From: Allocatelliglobosispora scoriae
GTDB taxonomy: Bacteria; Actinomycetota; Actinomycetes; Mycobacteriales; Micromonosporaceae
Direction of reading: 5' to 3'
NCBI RefSeq assembly: GCF_014204945.1
Contig: NZ_JACHMN010000002.1
Span: forward strand, 2,999,001-3,063,000
DNA: 64,000 nucleotides
Shown here: positions 24,581-34,614 of the stretch, piece after piece
Layout of the letters: the number at the start of each line of letters is the position of its first letter
Position numbering within the stretch: position 1 is the first letter of the stretch
Made by a program: the position numbers and the translations under genes
The notes under the pieces: model-generated
What the model was told of the DNA's origin: nothing
Databases searched by the model: none
Seen by the model: only the letters and a program-made list of their open reading frames with translations

Positions 24581-25450
24581 TCAGGCCCTGTACTGCGGGG
24601 ACACCAGTTCGCCGAGACGTTCGACACCCGCGTCGGCGGCGGTGAGAACCACCACTCCGTCCTCCAGCAGGCCGATCGAGTGCTCGACGTGAGCGGCGAA
24701 AGAGCCGTCGACGGTCACGACCGTCCACCCGTCGCTCAGCTCGGTGGTACGCGGGGACGACATCGTGATCATCGGCTCGATGGCGAAGCACATGCCGGGC
24801 ACGATGAAGGGTCCCCGGCCGGGGCGGCCGTAGTTGAGGATGTGCGGGTCCTGGTGCATCTCCGTGCCGATGCCGTGCCCGCCGTAGCCCTCGACGATGC
24901 CGTAACGCCTGCGGACACCCTGGGCCCGGGAGAAGACGTGACTGCGCCCCTCGCGGACCGAATTCTGCACGGCGTAGGAGATGTCGGTGAGCCGGCCGCG
25001 CTTGGAGAGCACGCCGCGGGCGGCGGCCGCGATCCCGGCCCACATGCTGTCCTCGGCGACCTCGGCCATCCGGAGCAGCTCCGGGCGGGTCTCCCCCACG
25101 CCGACGGTGATCGCCGAGTCGCCGTGCCAGCCGTCGAGGATGGCGCCGCAGTCGATGGAGAGCAGGTCGCCCTCGCTCACCACCTGCTCGTGGCTGGGGA
25201 TGCCGTGCACGACCTGCTCGTTGACCGAGGCGCAGATCGAGGCCGGGAAGCCGTGGTAGCCCTTGAAGGACGGGATGGCCCCGGCGGCCCGAATCACCTT
25301 CTCGGCGATGGCGTCCAGCTCGCCGGTGCTGATCCCGGGCACCACCGCTTCGCGGCAGGCGGCCAGGGCGTCGGCCACGACGAGCCCGGCAGCGCGCATC
25401 TTGGCGATCTGCTCGGGGGTTTTGATCTGAATGACGTCCTGATGGCGCAT
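24581..25450 (-). CDS. map: Type I methionine aminopeptidase
   Basis: 289 aa. It removes the start Met from new proteins and needs two metal ions. The ligands are seen as LLSIDCGAILDGWHGDSAIT (two Asp), GGHGIGTEMHQDPH (His), MCFAIEPM (Glu) and AHVEHSIGLL (Glu). The stretch between the two Asp and the His carries about 25 extra residues (RGRLTDISYAVQNSVREGRS, FSRAQGVRRRYGIVEGYG) relative to the shortest forms. Nine bases after adk. Confidence 0.95.
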   Translation of the reverse strand: MRHQDVIQIKTPEQIAKMRAAGLVVADALAACREAVVPGISTGELDAIAEKVIRAAGAIPSFKGYHGFPASICASVNEQVVHGIPSHEQVVSEGDLLSIDCGAILDGWHGDSAITVGVGETRPELLRMAEVAEDSMWAGIAAAARGVLSKRGRLTDISYAVQNSVREGRSHVFSRAQGVRRRYGIVEGYGGHGIGTEMHQDPHILNYGRPGRGPFIVPGMCFAIEPMITMSSPRTTELSDGWTVVTVDGSFAAHVEHSIGLLEDGVVVLTAADAGVERLGELVSPQYRA

Positions 25451-25459
25451 TTATCGAGC

Positions 25460-26113
25460 CTAGCCGCCGTAGGAGCGCAGGGCGTCTATTGCGCGGACGG
25501 TCACATCCTCGACCGGGCCCGTCGCGTCGATCCCCACGAGCTTGCCCTGCGCGCCGTAGTAGTCGACGAGCGGAGCGGTGTCGCGGGCGTACACCCGCAG
25601 CCGCTCCGCGATCGTCTCGGCCTTGTCGTCGTCGCGCTGGTAGAGCTCACCCTGGCAGCGGTCGCAGATGCCCTCGTGCGCGGGCGCGTCGAACTCGACG
25701 TGCCAGATCTTCTTGCAGCCGTGGCAGGTCCGCCGGCCCGAGAGCCGGCGGATCACCTCGTCATGCTCGACGATCAGCTCAAGCACCAGGTCGAGACCGT
25801 TGTCGGCGTCGGTGAGCATCTTGTCGAGGGCGACCGCCTGCGGCACCGTCCGCGGGAACCCGTCGAGCAGGAACCCATCGGCGGCATCCGACTCGGCGAG
25901 TCGCCCACGAACCATGTTGATCGTGACTTCGTCGGGCACGAGGCCGCCCGCGTCCATGTAGCGCTTGGCCTCGAGCCCGAGCTCCGTCTTCTGAGTGACG
26001 TTCGCGCGGAAGATGTCGCCGGTCGAGATCTTCGGCACGGACAAGTGGGACGCGATGAACTCAGCTTGCGTCCCCTTGCCCGCGCCCGGCGGGCCGACCA
26101 GCACCAATCTCAT
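25460..26113 (-). CDS. adk: Adenylate kinase, zinc-LID form
   Basis: 217 aa. The P-loop is GPPGAGKGT (8-16), the AMP site has [10 protein letters not shown] (84-93). The LID has Cys 130, 133, 150 and 153 (TCHGCKKIW and ICDRCQG), the structural zinc site of Gram-positive enzymes. Some actinobacteria, such as mycobacteria, have a short form without this LID. It catalyses ATP + AMP = 2 ADP. Its ATG overlaps the secY stop by four bases, so the pair is coupled. Confidence 0.97.
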   Translation of the reverse strand: MRLVLVGPPGAGKGTQAEFIASHLSVPKISTGDIFRANVTQKTELGLEAKRYMDAGGLVPDEVTINMVRGRLAESDAADGFLLDGFPRTVPQAVALDKMLTDADNGLDLVLELIVEHDEVIRRLSGRRTCHGCKKIWHVEFDAPAHEGICDRCQGELYQRDDDKAETIAERLRVYARDTAPLVDYYGAQGKLVGIDATGPVEDVTVRAIDALRSYGG

Positions 26114-27456
26114 CGCAGGAAGCCCTCATAGTTCCGCTGCATCAACTGACTCTCGATCTGCTTGACCGTCTCGAGACCGACACCGACCATGATCAGCACC
26201 GCCGTACCACCGAACGGGAAGTTCTGGTACTGCTTGCTGTCGAGCCAGATGAAGAAGAAGTTCGGCAGCACCGCGATGGCCGCGAGGTAGAACGCTCCCG
26301 GCAGCGTGATGCGGCTGAGGATGAAGTCGAGGTAATCGGCGGTCGGCTTGCCCGGGCGGATGCCCGGCACGAACCCGCCGTACTTCTTCATGTTGTCGGC
26401 GACCTCGGTCGGGTTGAACGAGATCGAGACGTAGAAGTAGGTGAAGAAGATGACCAGCAGCGCGTAGAGCGCGATGTAGACCCAGCTCGTCGCGTTGACG
26501 AGGTGGTCCTGGACCCAGAGGTAGACGGGTCCCGGCTGGGTCGCGTCATCCGGCTTGAAGAACTGGACGGCGAGCTGCGGCAGGTAGAGCAGCGACGAGG
26601 CGAAGATGACCGGGATGACACCGGCCTGGTTCACCTTGAGCGGGATGTAGGTCGACGTGCCGCCGTACATCCGGCGACCGACCATCCGCTTCGCGTACTG
26701 CACCGGGATGCGGCGCTGTGCCTGCTCGATGTAGACGACCAGCGCGATGATCAGCAGGACCAGCGCGATGATGCCCGTCAGCCAGTACCAGCCCTGGCTG
26801 CCCTTGCTCTGCTTGAGCTGCCACGCCTCGCTGGGGAGCCGGGCGGCGATCGAGGTGAAGATCAGGACCGACATGCCGTTGCCGACGCCGCGGTCGGTGA
26901 TGAGCTCACCGAGCCACATGATGACGCCCGTGCCGGCGGTCATGGTGATCACGAGGACCGCCATGGTGAGCCAGGAGGGGATCGCCGTCTGCGGGATGAT
27001 CGGGAAGGAGTCACAGGCAGGCCCGAAGAGCGTGCCGGACTTCGCCAGGGCGATGAAGGCCGAGGACTGCAGAACCGCGAGACCCAGGGTCAGGTAGCGG
27101 GTGTACTGCGTGATCTTCGCCTGGCCGGCCTGACCCTCTTTGCGCAGCGCTTCGAGTCGCGGAATGACGACCGTAAGCAGCTGCAGAATGATCGACGCGG
27201 TGATGTACGGCATGATGCCGAGCGCGAAGACCGAGAGTGAGAGCAGCGCACCACCTGAGAACAAGTTCAGGAGGCTGAAGATGCCGGTACCACCTGTGCT
27301 GTCGATCGCCTTCAAGCACTGCTGAACGTTGCCGTAGGAAACACCGGGGCTCGGCAGGGTTGCACCGAGGCGGTAGAGGGCGACGATAGCCAGCGTGAAG
27401 AAGATCTTCTTGCGCAGGTCAGGCGTTTTGAACGCACTGAAGAACGCGGAGAGCAA
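26110..27456 (-). CDS. secY: Preprotein translocase subunit SecY
   Basis: 448 aa with ten membrane helices. It is the channel of the Sec pathway, working with SecE and SecG. Blocks such as [40 protein letters not shown] and [20 protein letters not shown] are standard. I place the start at TTG 27456, with AGGAGG exactly six bases upstream and homologous sequence beginning there; the ATG at 27522 would add a foreign 22-residue extension. Has its own putative promoter (27547-27576). Confidence 0.95.
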   Translation of the reverse strand: MLSAFFSAFKTPDLRKKIFFTLAIVALYRLGATLPSPGVSYGNVQQCLKAIDSTGGTGIFSLLNLFSGGALLSLSVFALGIMPYITASIILQLLTVVIPRLEALRKEGQAGQAKITQYTRYLTLGLAVLQSSAFIALAKSGTLFGPACDSFPIIPQTAIPSWLTMAVLVITMTAGTGVIMWLGELITDRGVGNGMSVLIFTSIAARLPSEAWQLKQSKGSQGWYWLTGIIALVLLIIALVVYIEQAQRRIPVQYAKRMVGRRMYGGTSTYIPLKVNQAGVIPVIFASSLLYLPQLAVQFFKPDDATQPGPVYLWVQDHLVNATSWVYIALYALLVIFFTYFYVSISFNPTEVADNMKKYGGFVPGIRPGKPTADYLDFILSRITLPGAFYLAAIAVLPNFFFIWLDSKQYQNFPFGGTAVLIMVGVGLETVKQIESQLMQRNYEGFLR

Positions 27457-27546
27457 CTCTTTCCTCCTGCGCGACACGGCCACTAGGGGGTAGTGGCGGG
27501 GGGGCACGACGGTATCAGCCACGAGGGATTGCGTAGCTGGGTTCGA

Positions 27547-27576
27547 ACACTAACAGGCTCGACTCAGGTTGGTCAG
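27547..27576 (-). promoter_or_regulatory. Putative secY promoter
   Basis: On the minus strand: CTGACC (27576-27571), 18-base spacer, TAGTGT (27552-27547). The start would be near 27540, giving a leader of about 85 bases to the TTG at 27456. It lies just after the hairpin at 27614-27655. Confidence 0.5.
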
Positions 27577-27613
27577 GGGTGGCCGCAAATTACTTTCGGC
27601 CGATATTGCCAGC

Positions 27614-27655
27614 GACGCCGGTTGCCAGCCCCGTGAAGAGCAGACAACCGGCGTC
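27614..27655 (-). terminator. Hairpin after rplO
   Basis: 11-bp stem GACGCCGGTTG / CAACCGGCGTC (27614-27624 with 27645-27655) and a 20-base loop, 18 bases after the rplO stop. Probably ends or attenuates the spc operon before secY. Confidence 0.6.
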
Positions 27656-27672
27656 GTAATGCTGAATCCGCC

Positions 27673-28116
27673 TTACAGCTCGGTGGCCGAGCCGCCGGCA
27701 GCCGCGATCTTCTCTTTAGCGGACGCGCTGAACGCGTTCGCCGAGATCTGCAGCTTCACGCCGCCGAGGTCGCCCGTGCCGAGGACCTTGACCGGGTGGC
27801 CCTTGCGGACCGCACCGGCCTCGACCAGCTCGTCCACGCCGACCTGGCCGCCCTTGGGGAAGAGCTCCGCCAGGCGGTCCAGGTTGACGACCTGGAAGAC
27901 GACCTTGAACTTGTTCTTGAAGCCCTTCAGCTTCGGCAGGCGCATGTGGAGGGGCATCTGCCCGCCCTCGAACGCAGCCGAGACCTGGTAACGGGCCTTG
28001 GTGCCCTTGGTACCGCGACCAGCGGTCTTGCCCTTGGAGCCCTCACCACGACCGACGCGCATCTTGGTGGTCTTGGCTCCGGGTGCCGGACGAAGGTGGT
28101 GGACCTTGATCGTCAT
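27673..28116 (-). CDS. rplO: 50S ribosomal protein L15
   Basis: 147 aa. The typical glycine-rich N-terminus ([35 protein letters not shown]) and C-terminal [20 protein letters not shown] are present. L15 is needed for 50S assembly. Its ATG overlaps the rpmD stop as TAATG. Last gene of the spc unit before the secY break. Confidence 0.97.
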   Translation of the reverse strand: MTIKVHHLRPAPGAKTTKMRVGRGEGSKGKTAGRGTKGTKARYQVSAAFEGGQMPLHMRLPKLKGFKNKFKVVFQVVNLDRLAELFPKGGQVGVDELVEAGAVRKGHPVKVLGTGDLGGVKLQISANAFSASAKEKIAAAGGSATEL

Positions 28117-28298
28117 TAGTCGACCTCCTCGACCTTCACGAGGTGGTTGACCGCGAAGATCATTCCCCGAATCTCGGGACGGTCTTCCTTCACCACCACG
28201 TCGTTGATCCGCTTCAGGCCGAGCGAACGCAGCGAGTGCCGCTGGTTCTGCTTGGCGCCGATCTCGGACTTGAGCTGGGTGACCTTCAAACGTGCCAT
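28116..28298 (-). CDS. rpmD: 50S ribosomal protein L30
   Basis: 60 aa, the normal size: [20 protein letters not shown] then [23 protein letters not shown] 28298 overlaps the rpsE stop as TGATG; a GTG lies one codon upstream. Translationally linked to both neighbours. Confidence 0.97.
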   Translation of the reverse strand: MARLKVTQLKSEIGAKQNQRHSLRSLGLKRINDVVVKEDRPEIRGMIFAVNHLVKVEEVD

Positions 28299-28945
28299 CA
28301 CGCACCCGCCCCGGCTGCCCGGGCCGCCAGCAGCGCCGGCGGCGCCACGTCCTCGACGGGGAGGCCACGACGGGCCGCCACCGCTTCGGGCGACTCAAGC
28401 ATCTTCAGCGCCGCCACAGTGGCGTGCACGATGTTGATCGGGTTCGAGGAGCCGAGGCTCTTCGACAGGATGTCGTGCACGCCCGCGCACTCCAGCACGG
28501 CACGCACCGGGCCACCGGCGATGACACCCGTACCGGCGCTGGCCGGCTTGAGCAGGACGACGCCTGCCGCAGCCTCGCCGAGCACCGGGTGCGGGATCGT
28601 CTTGTTGATCCGCGGCACGTTGAAGAAGTGCTTCTTGGCCTCCTCGACACCCTTGGCGATCGCCGCGGGCACCTCCTTGGCCTTGCCGTAGCCGATGCCG
28701 ACGTTGCCGTCGCCATCGCCCACCACGACGAGCGCGGTGAAGCTGAAGCGACGACCGCCCTTGACGACCTTGGCGACACGGTTGATCGTGACGACCCGCT
28801 CGATGTGCGGGGTCTTCTCTACCGGTGCGCGGTCACGACCGCCGTCACGACGGTTGTCGCGGCCACGACGCTGCTGGTCGCCGCCCTCGCTGCTGTTGCT
28901 GCTGTTGTTACCGGACCCGGAGCCCCGGCGCTGTGGACCTGGCAT
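28298..28945 (-). CDS. rpsE: 30S ribosomal protein S5
   Basis: 215 aa. The first 43 residues are a Gly/Ser/Arg-rich extension ([20 protein letters not shown]) typical of actinobacteria; then come the double-stranded RNA-binding part ([20 protein letters not shown]) and the C-terminal domain ([20 protein letters not shown]). S5 acts in decoding accuracy and mRNA helicase activity. Seventeen bases after rplR. Confidence 0.97.
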   Translation of the reverse strand: MPGPQRRGSGSGNNSSNSSEGGDQQRRGRDNRRDGGRDRAPVEKTPHIERVVTINRVAKVVKGGRRFSFTALVVVGDGDGNVGIGYGKAKEVPAAIAKGVEEAKKHFFNVPRINKTIPHPVLGEAAAGVVLLKPASAGTGVIAGGPVRAVLECAGVHDILSKSLGSSNPINIVHATVAALKMLESPEAVAARRGLPVEDVAPPALLAARAAGAGA

Positions 28946-28962
28946 AGCTTGTCCACTCCTTC

Positions 28963-29358
28963 CTAGAACTCGAGTCCGGCTTCGCGCGCGGCGTCGGCGA
29001 GGGACGCAACGCGACCCGCGTACCGGTTTCCACCGCGGTCGAAGACGACCTTGCTGATACCTGCGGACTTCGCACGCTCGGCGAGCAGTGCACCGACCTT
29101 GCCGGCCAGGGCGCGCTTGTCACCCTCGACGGTCCGGATCGAAGCGTCCAGCGACGAGGCCGAGACCAGGGTGTGACCCTTGGTGTCGTCCACGATCTGG
29201 GCCGTGATCTGCCGCAGGCTGCGAGTAACGACAAGGCGGGGGCGCTCGGCCGTACCGCTGACGTTCTTGCGGATGCGGAAGTGCCGGCGCGCCTTGCCAA
29301 CGGCGCGCTTGTGTGCGACGCCGCCGCCGTTGCGGCGCTTGAGGAGCGTTGCGCTCAC
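28963..29358 (-). CDS. rplR: 50S ribosomal protein L18
   Basis: 131 aa; binds 5S r[23 protein letters not shown] and the end [20 protein letters not shown] are typical. Starts at GTG 29358, which overlaps the rplF stop as GTGA. Confidence 0.97.
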   Translation of the reverse strand: MSATLLKRRNGGGVAHKRAVGKARRHFRIRKNVSGTAERPRLVVTRSLRQITAQIVDDTKGHTLVSASSLDASIRTVEGDKRALAGKVGALLAERAKSAGISKVVFDRGGNRYAGRVASLADAAREAGLEF

Positions 29359-29897
29359 TTCTTACCTGCCTTTCCAGCCTTGCGGCGGATGACCTCGTCC
29401 GAGTACTTGACACCCTTGCCCTTGTAGGGCTCCGGCGGACGGATCTTCCGGATCTTCGCCGAGACCTCGCCGACGAGCTGCTTGTCGATACCGGCGACGT
29501 GGAAGAGGGTCGGACGCTCCACCGTGAAGGTGATGCCGTCCGGCGCCTGCACCAGGACCGGGTGCGAGAAGCCGAGGGCGAACTCGAGGTCCGATCCCTT
29601 GGCGGTCACGCGGTAACCGGTGCCGTTGATCTCCAGGCTCTTCTTGTAGCCCTCGGTGACGCCCACAACCATGTTGGCGACCAGGGTACGCGAAAGGCCG
29701 TGCAGCTCCTTGGCCTTGCGCTCGTCATTGGGGCGCGTGACCGTCAGCGTGCCGTCGTCGCCGCGTTCCACGGCGATCGGCTCGGCAAGCGTGTGCTCAA
29801 GCGTTCCCTTGGGGCCCTTGACCTTGATGGTCTGCCCGCTGATAGTGATCTCCACCCCGGCCGGGACCGGGATGATCTTACGTCCGATTCGCGACAT
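29355..29897 (-). CDS. rplF: 50S ribosomal protein L6
   Basis: 180 aa with two similar domains; start [20 protein letters not shown] and the conserved end [31 protein letters not shown]6 lies near the factor-binding site. Nine bases after rpsH and overlapping rplR by four. Confidence 0.97.
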   Translation of the reverse strand: MSRIGRKIIPVPAGVEITISGQTIKVKGPKGTLEHTLAEPIAVERGDDGTLTVTRPNDERKAKELHGLSRTLVANMVVGVTEGYKKSLEINGTGYRVTAKGSDLEFALGFSHPVLVQAPDGITFTVERPTLFHVAGIDKQLVGEVSAKIRKIRPPEPYKGKGVKYSDEVIRRKAGKAGKK

Positions 29898-29906
29898 TGC
29901 AGGCTC

Positions 29907-30314
29907 CTACCAGACGTAGGCGAGGACTTCCCCGCCTACCCCTCGCTTGCGGGCCTGCCGGTCAGTAAGCAGTCCCTGGGACGTCGAAATGATCGCCACA
30001 CCGAGGCCGCCGAGCACCTTCGGCATCTCCGGCGCCTTGGCGTAAACCCGCAGGCCGGGCTTGGAAACGCGCCGGATGCCGGCGAGGCTCCGCTCACGGC
30101 TAGGGCCGTACTTCAGCTCGACGGTCAGGCTCTTGCCAACGGCGCCCTCTTCGGGCTCCTCGACCGCCCAGGTGGCGATGTAACCCTCGGTCTTGAGGAC
30201 CTCGGCGATGTTCGCCTTGATCTTCGAGTAGGGCATCGTCACCCGGTCGTGGTACGCCTGGTTGGCGTTACGCAGACGCGTCAACATGTCTGCGATCGGG
30301 TCGGTCATCGTCAT
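29907..30314 (-). CDS. rpsH: 30S ribosomal protein S8
   Basis: 135 aa. Starts [20 protein letters not shown], with the RNA-binding end [32 protein letters not shown]8 binds helix 21 of 16S RNA; in E. coli it represses the spc operon. ATG 30314 chosen; ATG 30308 is also in frame. Confidence 0.97.
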   Translation of the reverse strand: MTMTDPIADMLTRLRNANQAYHDRVTMPYSKIKANIAEVLKTEGYIATWAVEEPEEGAVGKSLTVELKYGPSRERSLAGIRRVSKPGLRVYAKAPEMPKVLGGLGVAIISTSQGLLTDRQARKRGVGGEVLAYVW

Positions 30315-30383
30315 GGTTGTCTAACCTCTCTCGCCGCGGTTCCCGTGGCCGCTCGGACCGCGGGCCTGCGGCGAAGCAAATGT

Positions 30384-30569
30384 CTACCAGGAAGCCTTCG
30401 TGACACCCGGAAGCTCACCGCGGTGAGCCATTTCCCGGATGCACACGCGGCACAGCCCGAACTTGCGGTACACCGACTTCGGACGGCCGCACCGCTGGCA
30501 GCGGGTGTAGGCGCGCACGGCGAACTTCGGCTTCGCGGCCGCCTTGATGATCAGCGCCTTCTTGGCCAT
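30384..30569 (-). CDS. rpsN: 30S ribosomal protein S14 type Z
   Basis: 61 aa, the short zinc-binding form. Cys 24, 27, 40 and 43 ([20 protein letters not shown]) hold zinc. It lies right after rplE, as in Gram-positive spc operons. Only one base separates its start from the rplE stop. Confidence 0.97.
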   Translation of the reverse strand: MAKKALIIKAAAKPKFAVRAYTRCQRCGRPKSVYRKFGLCRVCIREMAHRGELPGVTKASW

Positions 30570-30570
30570 C

Positions 30571-31140
30571 TCAGTTCTCCTTGAACGGGAAGCCCAGGAG
30601 CTTCAGCAGCGCCCGGCCCTCGTTGTCGGTCGGCGCAGTCGTCACCAGGGTGATGTCCATGCCCCGAACGGAATCGATCTTGTCCTGATCGATCTCGTGG
30701 AAGACCGACTGCTCGGTGAGACCGAAGGTGTAGTTGCCGTGGCCGTCGAGCTTGCGGGCATCGAGTCCGCGGAAGTCACGGATACGCGGCAGCGCGATCG
30801 AGAGCAGCCGGTCCAGGAACTCCCACATCCGGTCGCCGCGAAGGGTGACCTTCACACCGATCGGCATGCCCTCACGCAGCTTGAACTGCGCGATGGACTT
30901 GGTCGCCCGACGGATCTGCGGCTTCTGGCCGGTGATGGCCGTGATGTCGCGGACGGCGCCGTCGATCTTCTTGGCATCCCGGGCAGCCTCGCCGACGCCC
31001 ATGTTGACGACGATCTTCACCAGACCGGGCACCTGCATCGGGTTCGCGTAACCGAACTGCTCGCGCAGCTGGCCCACGATCTCGTTGCGGTACTTCTCCT
31101 TGAGACGCGGAAGCGTCTTCGTTTCGGTGGCCGTCGACAT
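30571..31140 (-). CDS. rplE: 50S ribosomal protein L5
   Basis: 189 aa; binds 5S rRNA and contacts P-site t[43 protein letters not shown] and [20 protein letters not shown] are standard. ATG 31140 overlaps the rplX stop as TGATG, with AAGGAG upstream; the GTG one codon before is less likely. Confidence 0.97.
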   Translation of the reverse strand: MSTATETKTLPRLKEKYRNEIVGQLREQFGYANPMQVPGLVKIVVNMGVGEAARDAKKIDGAVRDITAITGQKPQIRRATKSIAQFKLREGMPIGVKVTLRGDRMWEFLDRLLSIALPRIRDFRGLDARKLDGHGNYTFGLTEQSVFHEIDQDKIDSVRGMDITLVTTAPTDNEGRALLKLLGFPFKEN

Positions 31141-31451
31141 CACAGCTCCTTGCCGGTGCGGCGCGAGATGCGGACCTTGTTGCCGCTCTCGTCAACCTTG
31201 TAACCCACCCGGGTCGGCTTACCGTCTTCGAGGATCGCCACGTTGGAGACGTGAATCAACGCCTCCTGCGTCACGATGCCACCGCTCTTGGCACCCCGCT
31301 GGGTGGTACGGATCTTGGTGTGCTTCTTGATCCGGTTCACGCCTTCAACCAGGACTTTCTCCAGCTTCGGGTGGGCCGAAATGACCTTACCCTCGCGGCC
31401 TTTGTCCTTGCCGGCGATGACCCTGACCGTGTCGCCTTTTTTGATCTTCAT
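31140..31451 (-). CDS. rplX: 50S ribosomal protein L24
   Basis: 103 aa with the KOW motif at the start ([20 protein letters not shown]) and the late [21 protein letters not shown]24 begins 50S assembly. Start ATG 31451; a GTG at 31457 overlaps the rplN stop as GTGA and could also be used. Confidence 0.96.
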   Translation of the reverse strand: MKIKKGDTVRVIAGKDKGREGKVISAHPKLEKVLVEGVNRIKKHTKIRTTQRGAKSGGIVTQEALIHVSNVAILEDGKPTRVGYKVDESGNKVRISRRTGKEL

Positions 31452-31453
31452 GG

Positions 31454-31822
31454 TCACAGCACCTCCGGCGCAAGGCTGATGATCTTCATGAACCGCTTGT
31501 CCCGCAGCTCACGACCGACCGGGCCGAAAATACGGGTACCACGGGGGTCCCCGCCGTCCTTGATGATGACGGCTGCGTTCTCGTCAAAGCGGATGTACGA
31601 GCCGTCCGGACGCCGCCGCTCCTTGACCGTGCGCACGATGACCGCCTTGACGACATCGCCCTTCTTCACGCCGGCGCCGGGGATGGCGTCCTTTACGGTG
31701 GCCACGATGACGTCGCCGATGCTCGCGTAGCGCCGACCCGAGCCGCCGAGGACACGGATGCACAGAATTTCCCGGGCACCCGTGTTGTCGGCGACTCGCA
31801 GTCGCGACTCCTGCTGGATCAC
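31454..31822 (-). CDS. rplN: 50S ribosomal protein L14
   Basis: 122 aa, the normal size. It reads [20 protein letters not shown] and ends [20 protein letters not shown]. Start GTG 31822 has AGGAG five bases upstream; the longer frame upstream is not L14-like. First gene of the spc operon; a 184-base gap with two hairpins separates it from rpsQ. Confidence 0.97.
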   Translation of the reverse strand: MIQQESRLRVADNTGAREILCIRVLGGSGRRYASIGDVIVATVKDAIPGAGVKKGDVVKAVIVRTVKERRRPDGSYIRFDENAAVIIKDGGDPRGTRIFGPVGRELRDKRFMKIISLAPEVL

Positions 31823-31847
31823 GTCAACTCCTGTATGTCTGCCGGTT

Positions 31848-32003
31848 CTCTTGCCTGTCGAAACGGGCAAGAGCCTGGCGGAACTCATGCCCCCACCGCA
31901 GAAGCGGGGAAGCTATTCCAATGAGCCTGGAGTGGCTCACAACCTTGCCGTACTCAGCCGCGCGAGCGCGACCGGGAGGAGGGCCCGGGTCAGACCCGGG
32001 CCC
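31848..32003 (-). promoter_or_regulatory. rpsQ-rplN junction with two hairpins
   Basis: A perfect GGGCCCGGG/CCCGGGCCC stem (31981-32003, 5-base loop) lies four bases after the rpsQ stop and could end or attenuate the S10 operon. A second stem CTCTTGCC/GGCAAGAG (31848-31873, 10-base loop) lies before rplN. I see no convincing promoter between them (TTGTGA and TAGCTT are 21 bases apart). Confidence 0.55.
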
Positions 32004-32006
32004 GAC

Positions 32007-32285
32007 TCACTTGGCCTTCTCGAGGATCTCCACGACACGCCACCGCTTGGTGGCCGAGAGCGGACGGGTCTCCATCAGGAGCACCCGGTCGCCGATGCCG
32101 CAGGCATTCTGCTCGTCGTGCGCCTTGAGCTTGCTCTGGCGCCGAAGAACCTTGCCGTAGAGCGGGTGCTTGACCCGGTCCTCGACCGCCACGACGACGG
32201 TCTTGTCCATCTTGTCGCTGACGACCAGACCCTCGCGTACCTTACGCCGGTTCCGCTCGACCGCGTTCTCGTTGGTCTCGCTCAT
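32007..32285 (-). CDS. rpsQ: 30S ribosomal protein S17
   Basis: 92 aa, OB-fold protein binding 16S helix 11. [20 protein letters not shown] and [20 protein letters not shown] are typical. ATG 32285 chosen; an in-frame ATG four codons up (32297) is possible. Last gene of the S10 operon, followed directly by a strong hairpin. Confidence 0.96.
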   Translation of the reverse strand: MSETNENAVERNRRKVREGLVVSDKMDKTVVVAVEDRVKHPLYGKVLRRQSKLKAHDEQNACGIGDRVLLMETRPLSATKRWRVVEILEKAK

Positions 32286-32321
32286 GTTACTGACCATCCT
32301 TGGTTAGCTCGCTGCGCTCGC

Positions 32322-32555
32322 TCACGCCGCCACCTCAGTAGGCGCGGCCGAGAGCCCAAGCTCGCGCTCGCGCATGACCGTGTAGATCCGAGCGATATCC
32401 CGCCGGACGACCGGCAGTCGACGGTTGTTGTCGAGCTGCCCGGTCGCACCCTGTACGCGGAGGTTGAACAGCTCCGCCTTGGCCTCACGCAACTTCGCGA
32501 CCAGCTCCTCATCGGAGAGCTCACGCAGTTCGCCGGGCTTAACGCCTGCTGCCAT
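32322..32555 (-). CDS. rpmC: 50S ribosomal protein L29
   Basis: 77 aa, two-helix protein at the exit tunnel: [43 protein letters not shown] 32555 overlaps the rplP stop as TGATG. Confidence 0.97.
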   Translation of the reverse strand: MAAGVKPGELRELSDEELVAKLREAKAELFNLRVQGATGQLDNNRRLPVVRRDIARIYTVMRERELGLSAAPTEVAA

Positions 32556-32980
32556 CACATATCACCCACTTCGCGCTTCACGATGCGGCACTTCATCGGC
32601 AGCTTGTGAATCGCGCGGCGCATCGCTTCGCGCGCAACAACCTCGTTCGGGAAGGACATCTCGAAGAGCACCCGCCCCGGCTTCACGTTTGCGACCCACC
32701 ACTCTGGCGAACCCTTACCGGAACCCATGCGGGTTTCGGCCGGCTTCTTGGTCAGGGCCTGGTCCGGGAAGACCGTGATCCAGACCTTGCCACCACGCTT
32801 GATGTGACGAGTCATCGCGATACGCGCCGACTCGATCTGACGGTTCGTGACATATGCCGGCTCGAGCGCCTGGATACCGAACTCGCCGAACGCCACCCGG
32901 TTGCCGCCCTTCGACGCGCCATGGCGGTCGGGGTGGTGCGGCTTGCGGAAGCCCTTCGGGGGCTTACGCGGCATCAGCAT
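32555..32980 (-). CDS. rplP: 50S ribosomal protein L16
   Basis: 141 aa. The N-terminal [20 protein letters not shown] differs from the usual PRRVKHRKQHRP and resembles the form I know from Micromonosporaceae, a useful taxonomic clue. The rest is standard ([40 protein letters not shown]). L16 shapes the A-site region of 23S RNA. Confidence 0.97.
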   Translation of the reverse strand: MLMPRKPPKGFRKPHHPDRHGASKGGNRVAFGEFGIQALEPAYVTNRQIESARIAMTRHIKRGGKVWITVFPDQALTKKPAETRMGSGKGSPEWWVANVKPGRVLFEMSFPNEVVAREAMRRAIHKLPMKCRIVKREVGDM

Positions 32981-32983
32981 TGA

Positions 32984-33820
32984 TCAGCCCTCCTGCTGCT
33001 CGACCGGCGCCGTCGCCTCAACGACGACGTCGGTGCTTTCCTTGGCGAACTCCGCGGCGGCCGCACGGCCTGCCTCGGTGCCACCGGCGGTGGTCCCGGT
33101 CGAACCAGAACGGCCACGACGCGGCCGCTCCGGCCGGTCAGCCCGATCACGACGGGGACGCTGCTGGCCCTGGTCTGCCAACGCCGGCGCGCCTGGAACG
33201 GCGTCACCCTTGTAGATCCAAACCTTCACACCGATGCGGCCGAAGGTCGTACGTGCCTCGAAGAAGCCGTAGTCGATGTTGGCCCGCAGCGTGTGCAGCG
33301 GAACACGACCCTCACGGTAGAACTCCGTGCGGCTCATCTCGGCGCCGCCGAGGCGACCCGAGACCTGCACCCGGATGCCCTTGACGGCCGGGTTCTTCAT
33401 CGCCGACTGCATCGACTTGCGCATCGCCCGACGGAAGCTGACCCGGCTGGACAGCTGCTCGGCGACGCCCTGCGCCACGAGCTGCGAGTCCGACTCAGGG
33501 TTCTTCACCTCGAGGATGTTGAGCTGAATCTGCTTGCCGGTGAGCTTCTCGAGAACGTCGCGCAGGCGCTCGGCCTCCGCACCCTTGCGGCCGATGACGA
33601 TGCCCGGCCGGGCGGTGTGGATGTCGACGCGTACCTTGTCGCGGGTCCGCTCGATCTCGACCTTGGAGATGCCGGCACGCTCGAGGCCCTTGGACATCAT
33701 CTTGCGGATCTTGACATCCTCAGCGATGTAGTCCTTGTAGAGCTTGTCCGCGTACCAGCGGGACTTCCACTCGGTCGAGATGCCGAGCCGGAACCCGTGC
33801 GGGTGAACCTTCTGACCCAT
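32984..33820 (-). CDS. rpsC: 30S ribosomal protein S3
   Basis: 278 aa. The KH domain lies at about 40-110 ([20 protein letters not shown]) and the C-terminal S3 domain at about 120-210 ([20 protein letters not shown]). A tail of some 60 residues rich in Arg then Glu/Ala is typical for the phylum. S3 lines the mRNA entry site. ATG 33820 overlaps the rplV stop as TAATG. Confidence 0.97.
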   Translation of the reverse strand: MGQKVHPHGFRLGISTEWKSRWYADKLYKDYIAEDVKIRKMMSKGLERAGISKVEIERTRDKVRVDIHTARPGIVIGRKGAEAERLRDVLEKLTGKQIQLNILEVKNPESDSQLVAQGVAEQLSSRVSFRRAMRKSMQSAMKNPAVKGIRVQVSGRLGGAEMSRTEFYREGRVPLHTLRANIDYGFFEARTTFGRIGVKVWIYKGDAVPGAPALADQGQQRPRRDRADRPERPRRGRSGSTGTTAGGTEAGRAAAAEFAKESTDVVVEATAPVEQQEG

Positions 33821-34287
33821 TACTCGGTCTCCTCCTGCTCGGCAGCCTCGGCCTTGACCGCGGCGGCCTTCTTGGGCGTGGCCTTAGCGGCGGCGGCCTT
33901 CTTAGCGGAAGGACGCACCGCCGGCGCTACTGCCTCCACCTCGATGGTGATGTGGCAGGTGCGCTTGCGGATCCGGTAGGCCCGGCCCTGCGCGCGCGGC
34001 CGGAACCGCTTCATCGTCGGGCCCTCGTCGACGTAGGCAGCGCTGACGAGCAGCGCGTCCGGGTCGAGTCGCTCGTTGTTCTCGGCGTTCGCGATCGCGC
34101 TCGCCAGAACCTTGTAGACCTGCTCGCTCGCTGCTTGCGGCGCGAACTGCAGCACCGTCAGCGCCTCCTTCGCGGGCAGACCGCGGACGAGGTTCACCAC
34201 ACGGCGCGCCTTCATCGGCGCGATGCGCACGTGTCGCGCAACCGCCCGCGCGCCCGGCGCTGCCGGAGCGTCGCTCTTAGTTGGCAT
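33820..34287 (-). CDS. rplV: 50S ribosomal protein L22
   Basis: 155 aa. Core residues 14-122 include [20 protein letters not shown] and [20 protein letters not shown], the hairpin that lines the exit tunnel. A Lys/Ala tail ([20 protein letters not shown]) follows. Thirty-three bases after rpsS. Confidence 0.97.
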   Translation of the reverse strand: MPTKSDAPAAPGARAVARHVRIAPMKARRVVNLVRGLPAKEALTVLQFAPQAASEQVYKVLASAIANAENNERLDPDALLVSAAYVDEGPTMKRFRPRAQGRAYRIRKRTCHITIEVEAVAPAVRPSAKKAAAAKATPKKAAAVKAEAAEQEETE

Positions 34288-34320
34288 CGTGTTTCCCCTT
34301 GATCCTTATACGGTCCGCCG

Positions 34321-34602
34321 TCAGCGACGGCGACTCTTCCGGTCGTCCTTCTCGTGACCCTTGAACGTGCGGGTGAGGGCGAACTCGCCGAGCTTGTGCC
34401 CGACCATCGCCTCCGACACGAAGACGGGGACGTGCTTACGTCCGTCGTGCACCGCGATCGTGTGCCCGAGCATCTCGGGAATGATCGTGGAGCGCCGCGA
34501 CCAGGTCTTGATGACGTTCTTGGAACCCTTGTCGTTCTGAACTTCCACCTTCTTGAGCAGGTGGTCGTCGATGAACGGGCCCTTCTTGAGGCTGCGAGGC
34601 AT
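34321..34602 (-). CDS. rpsS: 30S ribosomal protein S19
   Basis: 93 aa, normal. [40 protein letters not shown] and [20 protein letters not shown] are standard. S19 sits in the 30S head. Twelve bases after rplB. Confidence 0.98.
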   Translation of the reverse strand: MPRSLKKGPFIDDHLLKKVEVQNDKGSKNVIKTWSRRSTIIPEMLGHTIAVHDGRKHVPVFVSEAMVGHKLGEFALTRTFKGHEKDDRKSRRR

Positions 34603-34614
34603 CTGCTATCTCCC

